Source: GYS-P2D sp964522505 (GTDB lineage Bacteria > Bacteroidota > Bacteroidia > Chitinophagales > Saprospiraceae). From it: 64,000 nucleotides of DNA. Location of the stretch: positions 1 to 64,000 of the forward strand of contig CAZFWJ010000005.1 of assembly GCA_964522505.1 (NCBI GenBank). Reading direction: 5' to 3'. Positions 17,915 to 27,718 of the stretch are shown in pieces; within the stretch, counting starts at the first letter, position 1, and every line of letters begins with the position of its first letter. A program made the position numbers and the translations under genes. The notes beneath the pieces were generated by a model. That model made no database searches and was not told where the DNA came from. It saw nothing but the letters and a program-made list of their open reading frames with translations.

Positions 17915-20900
17915 ATGAAAAATATCAAATCAATCAGATTCTATTTCATATTGATATTGATCGGGTTATCGACTCTGATCGGTATTAGTCAGGAGAGTTC
18001 ATTTGAGCATTTTAAGCAGGTACAGGCACGAAATATAGGCCCGGCAGGTATGAGTGGTAGAGTTACTGCTATTGATGTAAATCTCAGCGATCCCTCAATG
18101 ATCTACGTAGGCACAGCCTCTGGTGGAGTATGGTTATCTGACAATGGAGGCATTGACTGGCGCCCCATATTTGATGATCAGGATGTTCTATCTATTGGAG
18201 CATTGAAAATTAATCAGAGCAATCCATCTGAGATATGGGTTGGCACAGGAGAGGGTAATCCTCGTAATAGTCAGAACAGTGGGGCTGGAGTATTCCGATC
18301 GATAGATAGCGGCAAGACATGGGAATTTAAGGGCCTGACAGATACACGAGTGATACATCGTATCCTCATCGATGAGTCCAAAGATGGGGTTGTCTATGTC
18401 GGAGCTCAAGGTGCTGCGTGGGGGCCATCAGAGGATCGAGGAGTGTTTAAAACCACAGATGGTGGAAATAGCTGGAATAAGATATTATATATCAATGACC
18501 AGACTGGTATAGCGGATCTTGTAATGGATCCGACTAATCCTAATAAGATTATCGCAGCTATGTGGGAATATGGTCGAACACCAGCATTCTTTAACTCAGG
18601 TGGTCCAGGATCAGGTCTACACATAACACATGATGGCGGCAAGACATGGGATCGGGTAGAGGCAGAGGATGGGTTTCCGAGTGGTGATCTAGGCAGGATA
18701 GGTGTTGCGATCGCTCCGTCTCAACCATCAATTATATATGCTATAGTCGAAGCAAAGGAAAATGCGCTCTATAAGTCTGAGGATGGCGGAACAAAATGGC
18801 ATAAAGTAGGCGCCCATGAAAATATGGGTAACAGGCCATTCTATTATTCTGAAATCTATGTAGATCCTCAGAATGAAAATCGTATTTATTCCCTTTGGAC
18901 ATACTTGTCTAAAAGCGAGGATGGTGGACGCACCTTTGAAATTATAGCTGACTATGGCAATAGTGTTCATCCGGATCATCACGCCTTATGGATATCACCT
19001 ACGGATTCAGATTATATCGTTAATGGCAACGATGGCGGTTTGAATTTTACCTACGATCAAGGGGATAACTGGAGGTTCGTCACTAATCTGCCAGTAGGAC
19101 AATTCTATCATGTCAACGTCGATGATGACTTTCCCTATAACGTCTATGGGGGTATGCAGGATAACGGATCTTGGGTAGGTCCTGGATTTACGCTCAAGGC
19201 AGGTGGCATCACTAACCATGACTGGCAGGAGATATATTTCGGTGATGGATTTGACGTTGCTCCTAAGCCTGGGAATAACAGATATGTCTATGCCATGTCG
19301 CAAGGAGGTAATGTGGGATTAGTCGATAAGGAGACGGGACAAACACAGTTCGTCAAGCCGAATCATCCAGACTCAACAGTACTCAGGTTTAATTGGAATG
19401 CTCCAATGGCCTTGGAGCCAGGTACAGAATGCGGTCTATATTATGGGAGTCAATTTATACATTATAGCGATGATTGTGGTCAATCGTGGTCAGTCATATC
19501 ACCAGATCTTACCACTAATGATACCACTAAGCAGAAGCAACATATCAGCGGGGGATTAACAATCGATGCGACGAATGCAGAAAACAATACATGTCTAATT
19601 GCTATCACACCAAGTGGGGTAGATAAGAGGGTCATCTGGGCAGGCTCAGATGATGGCAGGTTACATATCACTCGCAATGGTGGCGAGTCATGGACCGATG
19701 TTTACAGTCAACTACCAGGAGCGCCGAGTGCAGGATGGATACCACAGATACAAGTCGGGCATCGAGATGCAGGAGAAGCATGGGTAGTCGTTAATAACTA
19801 CCGTCAGAACGATTGGAAGCCCTACCTATATCATACTACGGATTATGGCTCTACCTGGAGGAGAAAAGTACATAGTGGAGATGTGAAAAGCTTCGTGACC
19901 TCAGTATTGCAGGATCCAGTGCAGGACAATCTCGTATATCTCGGGACAGATGCTGGTCTGTATATATCTATAGATGGTGGCGACAAGTGGCATCACTTTA
20001 ATGAAGGATTGCCAAGTGTTCAGATCAGAGATATCGCCTATCAAGAGACTTTTGATGATCTGGTCTTAGGAACCTTTGGTAGAGCGTTTTGGGTAATAGA
20101 TGATCTAGGCGTATTCAGATCTATGGCACAAGAAGATTATATGTCTGACTCGCTCAAGATTGTCTCAACGAGCCCAGCATACCTCGGGCGGTTTAGGTCG
20201 TATCAAGGCATCAGATTCTATGCACAAGGAGAATTTATCGCAGATAATAAAACTACTAATCCCGTAATGTCCATATGGGTGAAGCCTAAGGATGAATCTG
20301 AGATGAATAAGAAGGAAGCTGAAAAACTTAATAACGAGAGTGAGAAAGATGAAAAGGGCAAAAAAGGTAAGAAGAATATGATCAAATTCATAATCTTGAA
20401 TAGTGAGGCAGACACGATCAGACGTTTTAGCAGAAAAGTTGAAAAAGAAGGAGGATTGCATCGAATATCATGGAACTTGAGGCAAGATGGTGTGCTATTC
20501 CCAAGCCGCCGTGAGCGCCAACCTGATAGCGATCCACCAGGAGGAGTTCAGGTCTTACCAGGCACGTACAAAGTGATAGCTCAATATGGTACGCAGGCAG
20601 ATTCTACAATGATCACAGTCTCACGTGATCCACGATTAGAAATGACCATACAGCAGGAGCAGCAGGTACAGCAAGCGATAAAGGAATATGAAGAAGTAGT
20701 TGCTGCAGCTACCGAAGCATTTGGCCGAATCAATGAAGCTAAGAAAACGCTCAAAGTGCTCGATGCTATGATCTCAACTATTCAGAATACGACCCAAAAT
20801 GAATGGAAAGATCTTTCTAAAGAGCATCACAAGAGTCTCAATGATCTAGAGTTACTATTTATGGATGCAGAAGGGTTAAAAGGAATTCAGCGTAATCCCA

Positions 20901-21106
20901 ATAATCTCAACGCCTACTTACGCACTGCACGACGTTATATAGGCTCTGCCGTTGGAACACCTGGCCCTAATGCACAGGTCGCCATGAATAAGGCTAAAGG
21001 TAAAGCGGAGGAAGTCTTTGAGAGGATAGATGCATACATGTCATCTGATTGGGTGGAATTAAAAGAAAAAGTGAAATCGTTTGACTTCGACATTTTTAGA
21101 GAATAA
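17915..21106 (+). CDS. Large BNR/sortilin-type beta-propeller protein
   Basis: 1063 residues, exported (signal peptide about 1-25, ending GISQ). Most of the chain is two stacked beta-propellers built from BNR/Asp-box repeats (SxDGGxxW: for example SIDSGKTWEF, TTDGGNSW, SEDGGTKW, THDGGKTW, SIDGGDKW), as in sortilin/VPS10 and xyloglucanase-like proteins. The C-terminal 300 residues hold a Lys/Glu-rich segment (about 790-820), a beta-sandwich and a helical tail. Relatives are usually annotated as glycosyl hydrolases, but I see no catalytic residue that proves this. Alone between divergent and short genes; the lipoprotein after it starts 14 bases on. Confidence 0.85.
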   Translation: MKNIKSIRFYFILILIGLSTLIGISQESSFEHFKQVQARNIGPAGMSGRVTAIDVNLSDPSMIYVGTASGGVWLSDNGGIDWRPIFDDQDVLSIGALKINQSNPSEIWVGTGEGNPRNSQNSGAGVFRSIDSGKTWEFKGLTDTRVIHRILIDESKDGVVYVGAQGAAWGPSEDRGVFKTTDGGNSWNKILYINDQTGIADLVMDPTNPNKIIAAMWEYGRTPAFFNSGGPGSGLHITHDGGKTWDRVEAEDGFPSGDLGRIGVAIAPSQPSIIYAIVEAKENALYKSEDGGTKWHKVGAHENMGNRPFYYSEIYVDPQNENRIYSLWTYLSKSEDGGRTFEIIADYGNSVHPDHHALWISPTDSDYIVNGNDGGLNFTYDQGDNWRFVTNLPVGQFYHVNVDDDFPYNVYGGMQDNGSWVGPGFTLKAGGITNHDWQEIYFGDGFDVAPKPGNNRYVYAMSQGGNVGLVDKETGQTQFVKPNHPDSTVLRFNWNAPMALEPGTECGLYYGSQFIHYSDDCGQSWSVISPDLTTNDTTKQKQHISGGLTIDATNAENNTCLIAITPSGVDKRVIWAGSDDGRLHITRNGGESWTDVYSQLPGAPSAGWIPQIQVGHRDAGEAWVVVNNYRQNDWKPYLYHTTDYGSTWRRKVHSGDVKSFVTSVLQDPVQDNLVYLGTDAGLYISIDGGDKWHHFNEGLPSVQIRDIAYQETFDDLVLGTFGRAFWVIDDLGVFRSMAQEDYMSDSLKIVSTSPAYLGRFRSYQGIRFYAQGEFIADNKTTNPVMSIWVKPKDESEMNKKEAEKLNNESEKDEKGKKGKKNMIKFIILNSEADTIRRFSRKVEKEGGLHRISWNLRQDGVLFPSRRERQPDSDPPGGVQVLPGTYKVIAQYGTQADSTMITVSRDPRLEMTIQQEQQVQQAIKEYEEVVAAATEAFGRINEAKKTLKVLDAMISTIQNTTQNEWKDLSKEHHKSLNDLELLFMDAEGLKGIQRNPNNLNAYLRTARRYIGSAVGTPGPNAQVAMNKAKGKAEEVFERIDAYMSSDWVELKEKVKSFDFDIFRE

Positions 21107-21120
21107 CATAGTTTTGCAGC

Positions 21121-21738
21121 ATGAACATATTTAGGATATTATTTTGGATTGGAAGTATTGGTCTGGCAACCATTCTGGGCACTGGATGTGGCGGCGATGG
21201 TACTCCTAAGGGCCCTGTTGGTGTAGGATTAGATATGGACGCCGTACTGGAGCAAAGAGATGGAGTAGTGGTTGCGGAGGCCTGTACAATTGTGGCCATA
21301 GAAGATATCGCCGAGGCGTTAGGTCTGGAGCCCAATGAGATCGAAGTAACCGACAGTTCTTACCCTGGTAAGAATAGAAAGGCGAGCTCGTGCTTCTTCA
21401 AGTGGAATGATTTTGACCTACCGAATTCTGGTATCCTACTACAGTTTCAACGCAACACATTTGCCGATGAGTATCCCGACTATTTCGTTGGCGTGATAGA
21501 GTCTAAGAAGACTTCAGGAGAAAGTGGCCTATCTCCAGAAACGATATTCTTTGATGATTTCCCAGACATCGGCGATGATGGGGCATATAGCTATAAGGCT
21601 GGAAGTGCCGTATGGAGATTAGGGAATAAAGTGATGCTAAGTATCTCCTTTAATACCACCTTCTCTGAGAAAGAACAGTATAGAGTCGCTCGTAAGATCG
21701 CTGTCAAGATGACTGAGAATTATATAGCAGGGAAGTAA
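21121..21738 (+). CDS. Hypothetical lipoprotein
   Basis: 205 residues. A hydrophobic N-terminus ends GTGCGG, which fits a weak lipobox with Cys23. The mature part resembles small periplasmic proteins with a conserved early cysteine pair (ACTIVAIEDIAEALG and SSCFFKW), as in DUF3558-type lipoproteins, but I cannot name the family firmly. It follows the BNR-propeller gene after 14 bases on the same strand and is likely co-transcribed with it. Confidence 0.65.
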   Translation: MNIFRILFWIGSIGLATILGTGCGGDGTPKGPVGVGLDMDAVLEQRDGVVVAEACTIVAIEDIAEALGLEPNEIEVTDSSYPGKNRKASSCFFKWNDFDLPNSGILLQFQRNTFADEYPDYFVGVIESKKTSGESGLSPETIFFDDFPDIGDDGAYSYKAGSAVWRLGNKVMLSISFNTTFSEKEQYRVARKIAVKMTENYIAGK

Positions 21739-21763
21739 GGGCGCTATATATGGTCATAGCTTT

Positions 21764-22276
21764 TCAACTTGCTGATAACTCCTCAAGGATTGCTGCTACG
21801 TTGAGATCTCTTGCACCATTCAAGTACACATATCCTTTGGTCAGTGATGGCCTCCCATATCTGAGATAAGCCCGCCAGATATGTTGGATATACCATTCTG
21901 GCTCCAGTCCCCATCTTAGATCGGTTCTCTTGCGCTGGACGAATAGTTGTTTAGATATCTCGAGGAAGACTCTGTACGTCATCTGGTCAACTATATAAGG
22001 ATCATAGAAAGCAAATAGGCCTTCTACGATAACTAGGTCATAAGTCCTTAGGTCTCTGTCAATAAGTGTGTACAGTCGATGCCAGTCTATGCTTGTTGGA
22101 TGTTCCCAATCGGGTTTGCCACTGATGAGGGGTAACTGAGATTCGGGGACAACACATTGATCTTGATGAATGAGCTGAACAGTAAGATTTTTCTTGGTCC
22201 TGAACTCTCTTGCGAGCAACTCGGCAAGTGAGGTTTTACCAGCTCTGCTTACACCACCGATGCCGATGAGACTCAT
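21764..22276 (-). CDS. Nicotinamide-riboside-kinase-like P-loop kinase
   Basis: 170 residues from the start at 22276; a frame open to 22303 adds nine residues with no homology. Walker A GGVSRAGKTS lies at residues 7-16. The pattern of DWEHPTSIDW, IVEGLFAFYD, RVFLEIS...RKRTD, HIWRAYLRY and YVYLNGARD follows the eukaryotic NRK1 fold, in which the enzyme phosphorylates nicotinamide riboside to NMN. Uridine kinase is the other close family. It would act in the cytosol in NAD salvage. No other NAD gene is adjacent. Confidence 0.7.
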   Translation of the reverse strand: MSLIGIGGVSRAGKTSLAELLAREFRTKKNLTVQLIHQDQCVVPESQLPLISGKPDWEHPTSIDWHRLYTLIDRDLRTYDLVIVEGLFAFYDPYIVDQMTYRVFLEISKQLFVQRKRTDLRWGLEPEWYIQHIWRAYLRYGRPSLTKGYVYLNGARDLNVAAILEELSAS

Positions 22277-22351
22277 GACTTTAATGTATTGGACATATAA
22301 CAATCAAATATTTTATTTTTCTTTTACATCACATTCTTGATAATCTATCAA

Positions 22352-22386
22352 ATAAAAAAAAGAGCTATGGAATCACCATAGCTCTC
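22352..22386 (-). terminator. Rho-independent terminator after tRNA-Leu
   Basis: Ten-base-pair perfect hairpin AGAGCTATGG/CCATAGCTCT with a five-base loop, followed on the minus strand by eight T. It lies 16 bases after the tRNA 3' end. Confidence 0.9.
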
Positions 22387-22401
22387 TCATAATCAATTTA
22401 G

Positions 22402-22483
22402 TACCGACGGTGGGAATCGAACCCACACTTCCGAAGAAACTGGATTTTGAATCCAGCGCGTCTACCAATTCCGCCACATCGGC
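22402..22483 (-). tRNA. tRNA-Leu (anticodon CAA)
   Basis: 82-base class II tRNA on the minus strand. Acceptor strands GCCGATG and CGTCGGT pair with G-U wobbles; the anticodon arm CTGGA-TTCAAAA-TCCAG gives anticodon CAA, which reads UUG leucine codons. A long variable arm follows and the T-arm holds GGTTCGATTCC. CCA is not encoded: the discriminator A is followed by CTAAAT. Confidence 0.96.
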
Positions 22484-23120
22484 ATGATCACATTGCGTCG
22501 CAAAAATATCTAAATAATGGTATCTGCATATAATCAGAAGATTTTTATTGTAGGATCTCTTGCTGTGCTCTAAGTCAATAGCATAAATCAACCAGTGGCA
22601 TTGGCAATGCCCCCCTTTTCTTTGCCTTAGCGATAGTGAGTACTTATTGTATTCAACTCAAGATGTCATGGATGCTCATTTCAATTGTAGTCGTATTGAT
22701 GATTATGGCAGACTTATTGGGTGAACAGGTCTCTATGAGAGATTCCTGGTTGTCCTAGTCTGTCAAGTAGCATTTGTACAAGATAGAGGGTCCCATTGAT
22801 CAATAGCCTCTGTGATAGAGCCATTTGTATATCATCCCCGTGTACTGTACTGGTCCCTTTCGGCTTTTATGATTTTTTCATTAAGAGTGAAAAAAGGTGG
22901 AGAGAGATGGTTCGCCGGGGGATTTGATAAATCTTAACATCTTCACATTTTACATTGTAAATAGAGCTTTATTAGTAAGCTATATCGATTCAGAAAAGAG
23001 TATTTTGATCATCATTTCATTTGGACATATACGATGCTGTATAGTGAGGAATTAGACTGTTATTTTGACTGAATGAGATGTTAAAATATTCTGGATTAAG
23101 AGGGTCACTGAATAGAGCAT
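22484..23120. other. Intergenic stretch, no gene seen
   Basis: 637 bases between tRNA-Leu and the sulfite dehydrogenase gene. It holds the tRNA promoter near its left end, a 15-base palindrome at 22597-22611 and an imperfect palindrome TTTACATTGTAAA at 22949-22961, about 160 bases before the sulfite dehydrogenase start. No open frame with protein-like features was found. Confidence 0.6.
22501..22508 (-). promoter_or_regulatory. Predicted -7 element of tRNA-Leu
   Basis: TATTTTTG followed by CGACG on the minus strand fits TAnnTTTG. A start near 22493 would leave about ten bases before the mature tRNA end. Confidence 0.55.
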
Positions 23121-24347
23121 ATGAAGAAGACAGATAGAAGGAAGTTTTTAAGAAATTCTGCACTCTATGCGGCTGGGGCTCTGTATTCATACGATGTTGT
23201 TTATAGCCACAACTTACCAGATGGTTTAGCCTTGCTTGGCCTCAATGAGAGTAGTGCACTTCTCTCTGAGAAGCATCCCGATATGATTGTTTTAAATGAT
23301 CGTCCGGTTAACATAGAAGCACCTGCTCATCTCCTTAATGATATTCTAACGCCTAACGATCTGTTCTTCGTCAGAAACAATGGTTTACCACCTGCAACTA
23401 TTGACGTGGCTAGCTGGAGCTTAGAAATATCTGGAGAATCCGCAAAACGGATAAAAACCTATAAGATAGCTGATCTCAAGGAACGGTTCGAGCAAGTGAG
23501 CTATGATATCACACTCGAATGTGGCGGCAATGGTCGGAAAGAATTTAATCCCCCTGCCAAAGGAAATCAATGGGGGACAGGTGCTGTCGGTTGTGCTCGC
23601 TGGAGCGGGGTGAGGTTAAGAGATGTACTCCAGGATGTAGGCATAAAGTCTGATGCGGTCTATATCGGCTATTACGGCGCAGATATACACTTGTCTGGAT
23701 CGCCTGATAAGGACTCAATCAGTCGAGGAGTGCCTATCTCCAAAGCTATGGAGAATGAGAGCTTAATCGCTTGGCGGATGAATGATGAGGATATTCCAAC
23801 TCTTAATGGATATCCACTGAGATTAGTATTTGGGGGCTATCCCGCTTCGTGCTCCGGCAAGTGGCTCAATAAAATTGTTGTTAGAGATCGGATTCACGAT
23901 GGACAAAAGATGGAGGGATCCTCTTATCGGGTACCCTGCGATCCAGTAGCTCCCGGAACCAAAGTTGCTGATGAAGACATGTGCATTATTGAGAAAATGC
24001 CAGTAAAGTCACTCATCACTTACCCTAGGACTGGAGCTGCCATCAGGCAAAGTCAAAAGTTGCCAATCAATGGTCATGCTTGGACATCCGCTGATGAGGT
24101 TGTAGCGGTTGACTATTCCATAGATTTTGGCGTCACATGGCACTCATGTAAGCTAACAACCGCTGCTAATAAGTATGCCTGGCAGCATTTTGATGCTCAG
24201 GTTGTTTTTCCAAAGTCGGGATATTATGAGATTTGGGCAAGAGCAACAGATTCTGATGGCAATAGTCAGCCTATGATATTACCAGGTTGGAATCCTAAGG
24301 GTTACCTGAACAATGCTTGCCACAGAATAGCAGTAAAGGTTATGTAA
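23121..24347 (+). CDS. Sulfite oxidase/dehydrogenase, molybdenum subunit (SorA-like)
   Basis: 408 residues. The N-terminus DRRKFLRNSALYAAGAL carries a twin-arginine signal (R6-R7), so a folded, cofactor-loaded enzyme is exported. The sulfite-oxidase-type molybdopterin domain contains C134 in LECGGNGRKEF, the expected molybdenum ligand, and the dimerisation domain (about 290-405) follows. Family enzymes oxidise sulfite to sulfate. The stop codon overlaps the start of a cytochrome c gene by one base, the arrangement of SorAB sulfite dehydrogenases. YedY-type reductases are the main alternative; the dimerisation domain and paired cytochrome argue for sulfite oxidation. Confidence 0.85.
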   Translation: MKKTDRRKFLRNSALYAAGALYSYDVVYSHNLPDGLALLGLNESSALLSEKHPDMIVLNDRPVNIEAPAHLLNDILTPNDLFFVRNNGLPPATIDVASWSLEISGESAKRIKTYKIADLKERFEQVSYDITLECGGNGRKEFNPPAKGNQWGTGAVGCARWSGVRLRDVLQDVGIKSDAVYIGYYGADIHLSGSPDKDSISRGVPISKAMENESLIAWRMNDEDIPTLNGYPLRLVFGGYPASCSGKWLNKIVVRDRIHDGQKMEGSSYRVPCDPVAPGTKVADEDMCIIEKMPVKSLITYPRTGAAIRQSQKLPINGHAWTSADEVVAVDYSIDFGVTWHSCKLTTAANKYAWQHFDAQVVFPKSGYYEIWARATDSDGNSQPMILPGWNPKGYLNNACHRIAVKVM

Positions 24348-24880
24348 TGAGTGTAGGGCCGCAGAAGCATAGAGACAACCAAGGTGATACGGTATTGATG
24401 TTAATAAAACTGTTCGTCGTGTTATGTCTATTCATATTTATCATGGCGATGAGTGAATCTAGCATCAAGACCCTATTCGTTAAACCGACCTATTCTGAGG
24501 ATCAGCTCATTGCGATGACTGAGGAAAGAAAGAGGATTCGCAGTGTCGAGAGAGCTAACAATTGGGACTTTATAGAGGACGGTATACATGTTAGGACGGG
24601 GCTAATAGACGATATCAACCTGGAGGTGGTAATCCAGAATTGCACGTCATGTCATTCTGCCCAACTCATCACTCAGAACAGGGCGACGAGGCAGGGATGG
24701 CAAGACATGATCCGATGGATGCAAAAGTCGCAAGGTCTGGCAGATTTGGGTATCTATGAACCCAAGATTCTGGATTACTTATCTACGCATTATGCACCTC
24801 AGAAGATTGGCAGGAGACAGAATCTAAATACCGAAGAAATAGAGTGGTATGTACTCGATCTTGGCGAAGGCGAGAAGTGA
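24347..24880 (+). CDS. Membrane-anchored cytochrome c (SorB-like subunit)
   Basis: 177 residues. One membrane helix (about 17-35) anchors a periplasmic domain with a single heme c motif C99-T-S-C102-H103. It would take electrons from the molybdenum subunit and pass them to the respiratory chain. The start at 24347 shares one base with the preceding stop (TAATG), indicating translational coupling; the frame is open to 24317 but the coupling fixes the start. Methionines in DMIRWMQ could provide the distal heme ligand. The gene ends 63 bases from the convergent symporter gene. Confidence 0.82.
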   Translation: MSVGPQKHRDNQGDTVLMLIKLFVVLCLFIFIMAMSESSIKTLFVKPTYSEDQLIAMTEERKRIRSVERANNWDFIEDGIHVRTGLIDDINLEVVIQNCTSCHSAQLITQNRATRQGWQDMIRWMQKSQGLADLGIYEPKILDYLSTHYAPQKIGRRQNLNTEEIEWYVLDLGEGEK

Positions 24881-24943
24881 CAAACCATCCTGTCCAAGAG
24901 CTATTAAGCGAGATATACGCTTACTTCCCACCAGTATAGCTCT

Positions 24944-26503
24944 CTACTGAAAGATTATATGGATAAGGATCAGGGATAGCGCCATAACTCCTCCAATCCT
25001 TGCAATAGCCCGAGAGTGATATTGTATGAGCTCCTTCCGGTTGATGAAACCGTCTTTAGAACTAACTGCTATAACGAATGCTAAAGCGATCATGATCACC
25101 CACATCGCCCTAACGAAATAGTTCATGTCGGGAAATATCTGTATGATGATCAAGTGCAGCGGTATCGTACTTAGGAAACCTATGAGAGTGGCTTTACGAT
25201 TAGGGATTGCCATAAAAGCTGCCGTACAGATTAATACGACTATACCACAATTGATATAATAACGTAGCTCATTGAGCGTATGGGTAAAGGCGGCTTGTGG
25301 GTTTTCGAACTTGACATATATTAATATTAGGCCTATAGTTACACCAGTTACGAGAGATAGAAGGATAGTATTTTTGCCAGCATTAATTACTTGCGAATCA
25401 GTGGCTTCTTTATTGATATAACCTTTGTAGATGTCTATTGAAAACAGAGTTGCTAACGAATTAAACGTAGAATCCACCGTACTCATAAGAGATGCAAATA
25501 GGGCACACAAAATTATTCCTTTAACACCTATGGGCAGATAGTTCTTTACTAAGTATGGGAAGGCCATATCTGGCTCTACTAATCCATCTGAACCTAATAT
25601 GCCATATAGTGCGATACCTGGAATCACGATTAGCACAGCCATGACATATTTCATGACACCACCCACCATTAGTCCGATTTGAGCATGACGTAAGCTTTTA
25701 GCGGCCAACGAACGCTGCATAATGGTTTGGTTGGCACACCAGTAATTGATATTAAGGAGGAACAGACCAAACATATGTATCCAGGGAAGCTGTTCGTGAT
25801 CTGCAGGTAGATATAGATGCATGTGCTCAGGAGTCTTAGCATACAGTTCGCTCCAGCCACCCAGATGATGAAGAGCTGTAAACAGAACTACAAATCCACC
25901 TATCAATAATATGCTGAACTGTATAATGTCCGTTTTAACCACTGCATTAAGCCCTCCCAAGTAGGTATATATCGCCGAGAATACTCCTAAGCCGATCACG
26001 ATCACGGCTATCCGAGTGATGCGATCCTCACTGATGAAGGATAGACTCTCTGCGAATACTAAATCGGCAGCATATGCCCCCCAGAATAAAGCTGCTCCTA
26101 AGGTGATCGTGGAGAACATCAACAGGTTGGCCAGGCTATAGCACAAGCCTACCGTCTTTCCTAGGCGCTTCTGGATATATTGCGTAATAGTGATCACTCG
26201 TTCCTTCAGAAAAAGCGGGACGAATATAAATGCCGCCATCAAGATACCCTGTACAGCATTAATCTCTAAACTTGCTTGAGCCAAACCATACAAGTACGCT
26301 GACCCCATCATTCCTAAGAACTGATATCCGTTAATATTAGTGGCTATGCTAGAGAGAGCTATTGAGGGCCATCTGAGATTTCTGGAGCTTAAGAAGTATT
26401 CTTCTACTGTCGCCTCTTTCTTTACTCTGCCCGCTAGGGCTACTATGAAAATTATAGTAAAGTAAAAGATGACAATTCCTAAATCTAAATCCAGCATAAT
26501 CAA
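24944..26503 (-). CDS. SGLT-type sodium/sugar symporter (SSS family)
   Basis: 519 residues with about 13-14 membrane helices. By recalled alignment to Vibrio vSGLT, the sugar-site and gate residues are kept: Q61 (Q69 in vSGLT), E80 (E88), N251 (N260), Y254-W255 (Y263-W264) and K285 (K294). The sodium-site serines in the SLMSTVDST segment are also present. This argues for uptake of a sugar or sugar derivative rather than an amino acid or organic acid. It lies six bases after the flavin monooxygenase gene in one operon with the aldo/keto reductase, so the substrate is probably what those enzymes use; a sulfosugar is the leading guess. Confidence 0.88.
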   Translation of the reverse strand: MIMLDLDLGIVIFYFTIIFIVALAGRVKKEATVEEYFLSSRNLRWPSIALSSIATNINGYQFLGMMGSAYLYGLAQASLEINAVQGILMAAFIFVPLFLKERVITITQYIQKRLGKTVGLCYSLANLLMFSTITLGAALFWGAYAADLVFAESLSFISEDRITRIAVIVIGLGVFSAIYTYLGGLNAVVKTDIIQFSILLIGGFVVLFTALHHLGGWSELYAKTPEHMHLYLPADHEQLPWIHMFGLFLLNINYWCANQTIMQRSLAAKSLRHAQIGLMVGGVMKYVMAVLIVIPGIALYGILGSDGLVEPDMAFPYLVKNYLPIGVKGIILCALFASLMSTVDSTFNSLATLFSIDIYKGYINKEATDSQVINAGKNTILLSLVTGVTIGLILIYVKFENPQAAFTHTLNELRYYINCGIVVLICTAAFMAIPNRKATLIGFLSTIPLHLIIIQIFPDMNYFVRAMWVIMIALAFVIAVSSKDGFINRKELIQYHSRAIARIGGVMALSLILIHIIFQ

Positions 26504-26509
26504 CGTGTG

Positions 26510-27679
26510 TTAAGTTCGTGCCCCAGCAGCTAAAGGAGTCTGAGGAGCTATCAGAGGTATCCTACCTTGAGCCACAGGCATAGAGAATGTCTTAATCTTT
26601 GGCAATACATAGTTTGCGAAGAGCTTGCACTCGCTGGCATGAGGATATCCCGAAAAGATGAATGCCCTGATACCGAGGTCCATATATCGCTGGATCTTAG
26701 CTAATACTTGATCCGGATTACCTACAATGGCTCCACCACACCCAGATCGTGCACGACCTATGCCAGTCCAAAGATTGGGCTCAGCAAATCCATCATCTTG
26801 TGCTAATGCGCGCATTTCTGCCTGTCTCGCTACACCGTATGATTTCGCATCTAGTGCTCGCTCTCTAATTTCGGTTCCTTTGGCTTCGTCAAGTTCGATG
26901 TATTTCATCAGCTCTGATGCCGCTGCCCGTGCTTCTTCTTCAGTTTCTCTAACGATCACATGTATCCTTAAGCCAAAATCTACCTTTCTACCATATCGGG
27001 CAGCTTTATCGCTCATATTTTGCATGAGTTCTTGCAACCTTTCTTCTGTCTCAGGCCACATTAGATACACGTCACAGTGCTCAGCACATAAGTCAACAGC
27101 AGAAGAGGAATAACCACCAAAGTACAAGAGCGGCCCACCATTTTGTTGATACGGCTTAACAGGATCTGTTGAATTCAATTGGATATGGTAAAACTCTCCT
27201 TTGAAATCAATATGATCCTGAGTCCAGCCTTGCTTTAATATTTCTATTACTTCTCTCGAACGCTGATATCTCGCAGCTGATTCTAACTTGGTGCCTGGTA
27301 GATCGGATGAGATGATATTAATCGTCAGGCGACCCTTTAAGATGTGATCCAAAGTAGCTATTGTCCTCCCCAACATCGGAGGATGAACTTCGCCACATCG
27401 TATTGCTGTGAGCAAATTAATTTGAGAAGTTAGTGGAGCTATGGCCGAGGCAAAAGTCAAGGTATCTTGCCCCACTTGATATGACGAGGGGCAAAGAATA
27501 TTTCTATACCCTAGCCTATCAGCTGTTAATAGGACATTTGACGTATTTGACCAGTCGCTCTTGTACCTTATATCATGATGTCCTAAGAACTCATCATCCC
27601 CATTGCAGAGTGGTGCAAACCAAGATACCTCTGCTCCTGCTAAGTGTGGCGATCTGATTAATAAATTAGATTTTGCCAT
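26510..27679 (-). CDS. LLM-class flavin monooxygenase, SsuD/SmoC-like
   Basis: 389 residues, TIM-barrel luciferase-like (LLM) family. The closest recognisable group is the FMNH2-dependent alkanesulfonate monooxygenases (SsuD), seen in TAIRCGEVHPPMLGR, GRLTINIISSDLPG, FKGEFYHI and the late RSGCGGAIVGNPDQV segment. These enzymes break C-S bonds, releasing sulfite and an aldehyde. They need reduced flavin from a separate reductase, which is not in this window. It stands between the sugar-type symporter and the aldo/keto reductase, so SmoC-type sulfoquinovose monooxygenase is a good hypothesis. Substrate not proven. Confidence 0.85.
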   Translation of the reverse strand: MAKSNLLIRSPHLAGAEVSWFAPLCNGDDEFLGHHDIRYKSDWSNTSNVLLTADRLGYRNILCPSSYQVGQDTLTFASAIAPLTSQINLLTAIRCGEVHPPMLGRTIATLDHILKGRLTINIISSDLPGTKLESAARYQRSREVIEILKQGWTQDHIDFKGEFYHIQLNSTDPVKPYQQNGGPLLYFGGYSSSAVDLCAEHCDVYLMWPETEERLQELMQNMSDKAARYGRKVDFGLRIHVIVRETEEEARAAASELMKYIELDEAKGTEIRERALDAKSYGVARQAEMRALAQDDGFAEPNLWTGIGRARSGCGGAIVGNPDQVLAKIQRYMDLGIRAFIFSGYPHASECKLFANYVLPKIKTFSMPVAQGRIPLIAPQTPLAAGART

Positions 27680-27718
27680 TCCCTTATTCTTTTTCTTCGT
27701 TCTTGTGTTTATTAGTTG

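Noticed and set aside
22597..22611. Palindrome GGCATTGGCAATGCC as a terminator or operator
   Set aside because: The one-base centre cannot form a hairpin loop without losing pairs, no T-run follows directly, and no gene ends close by.
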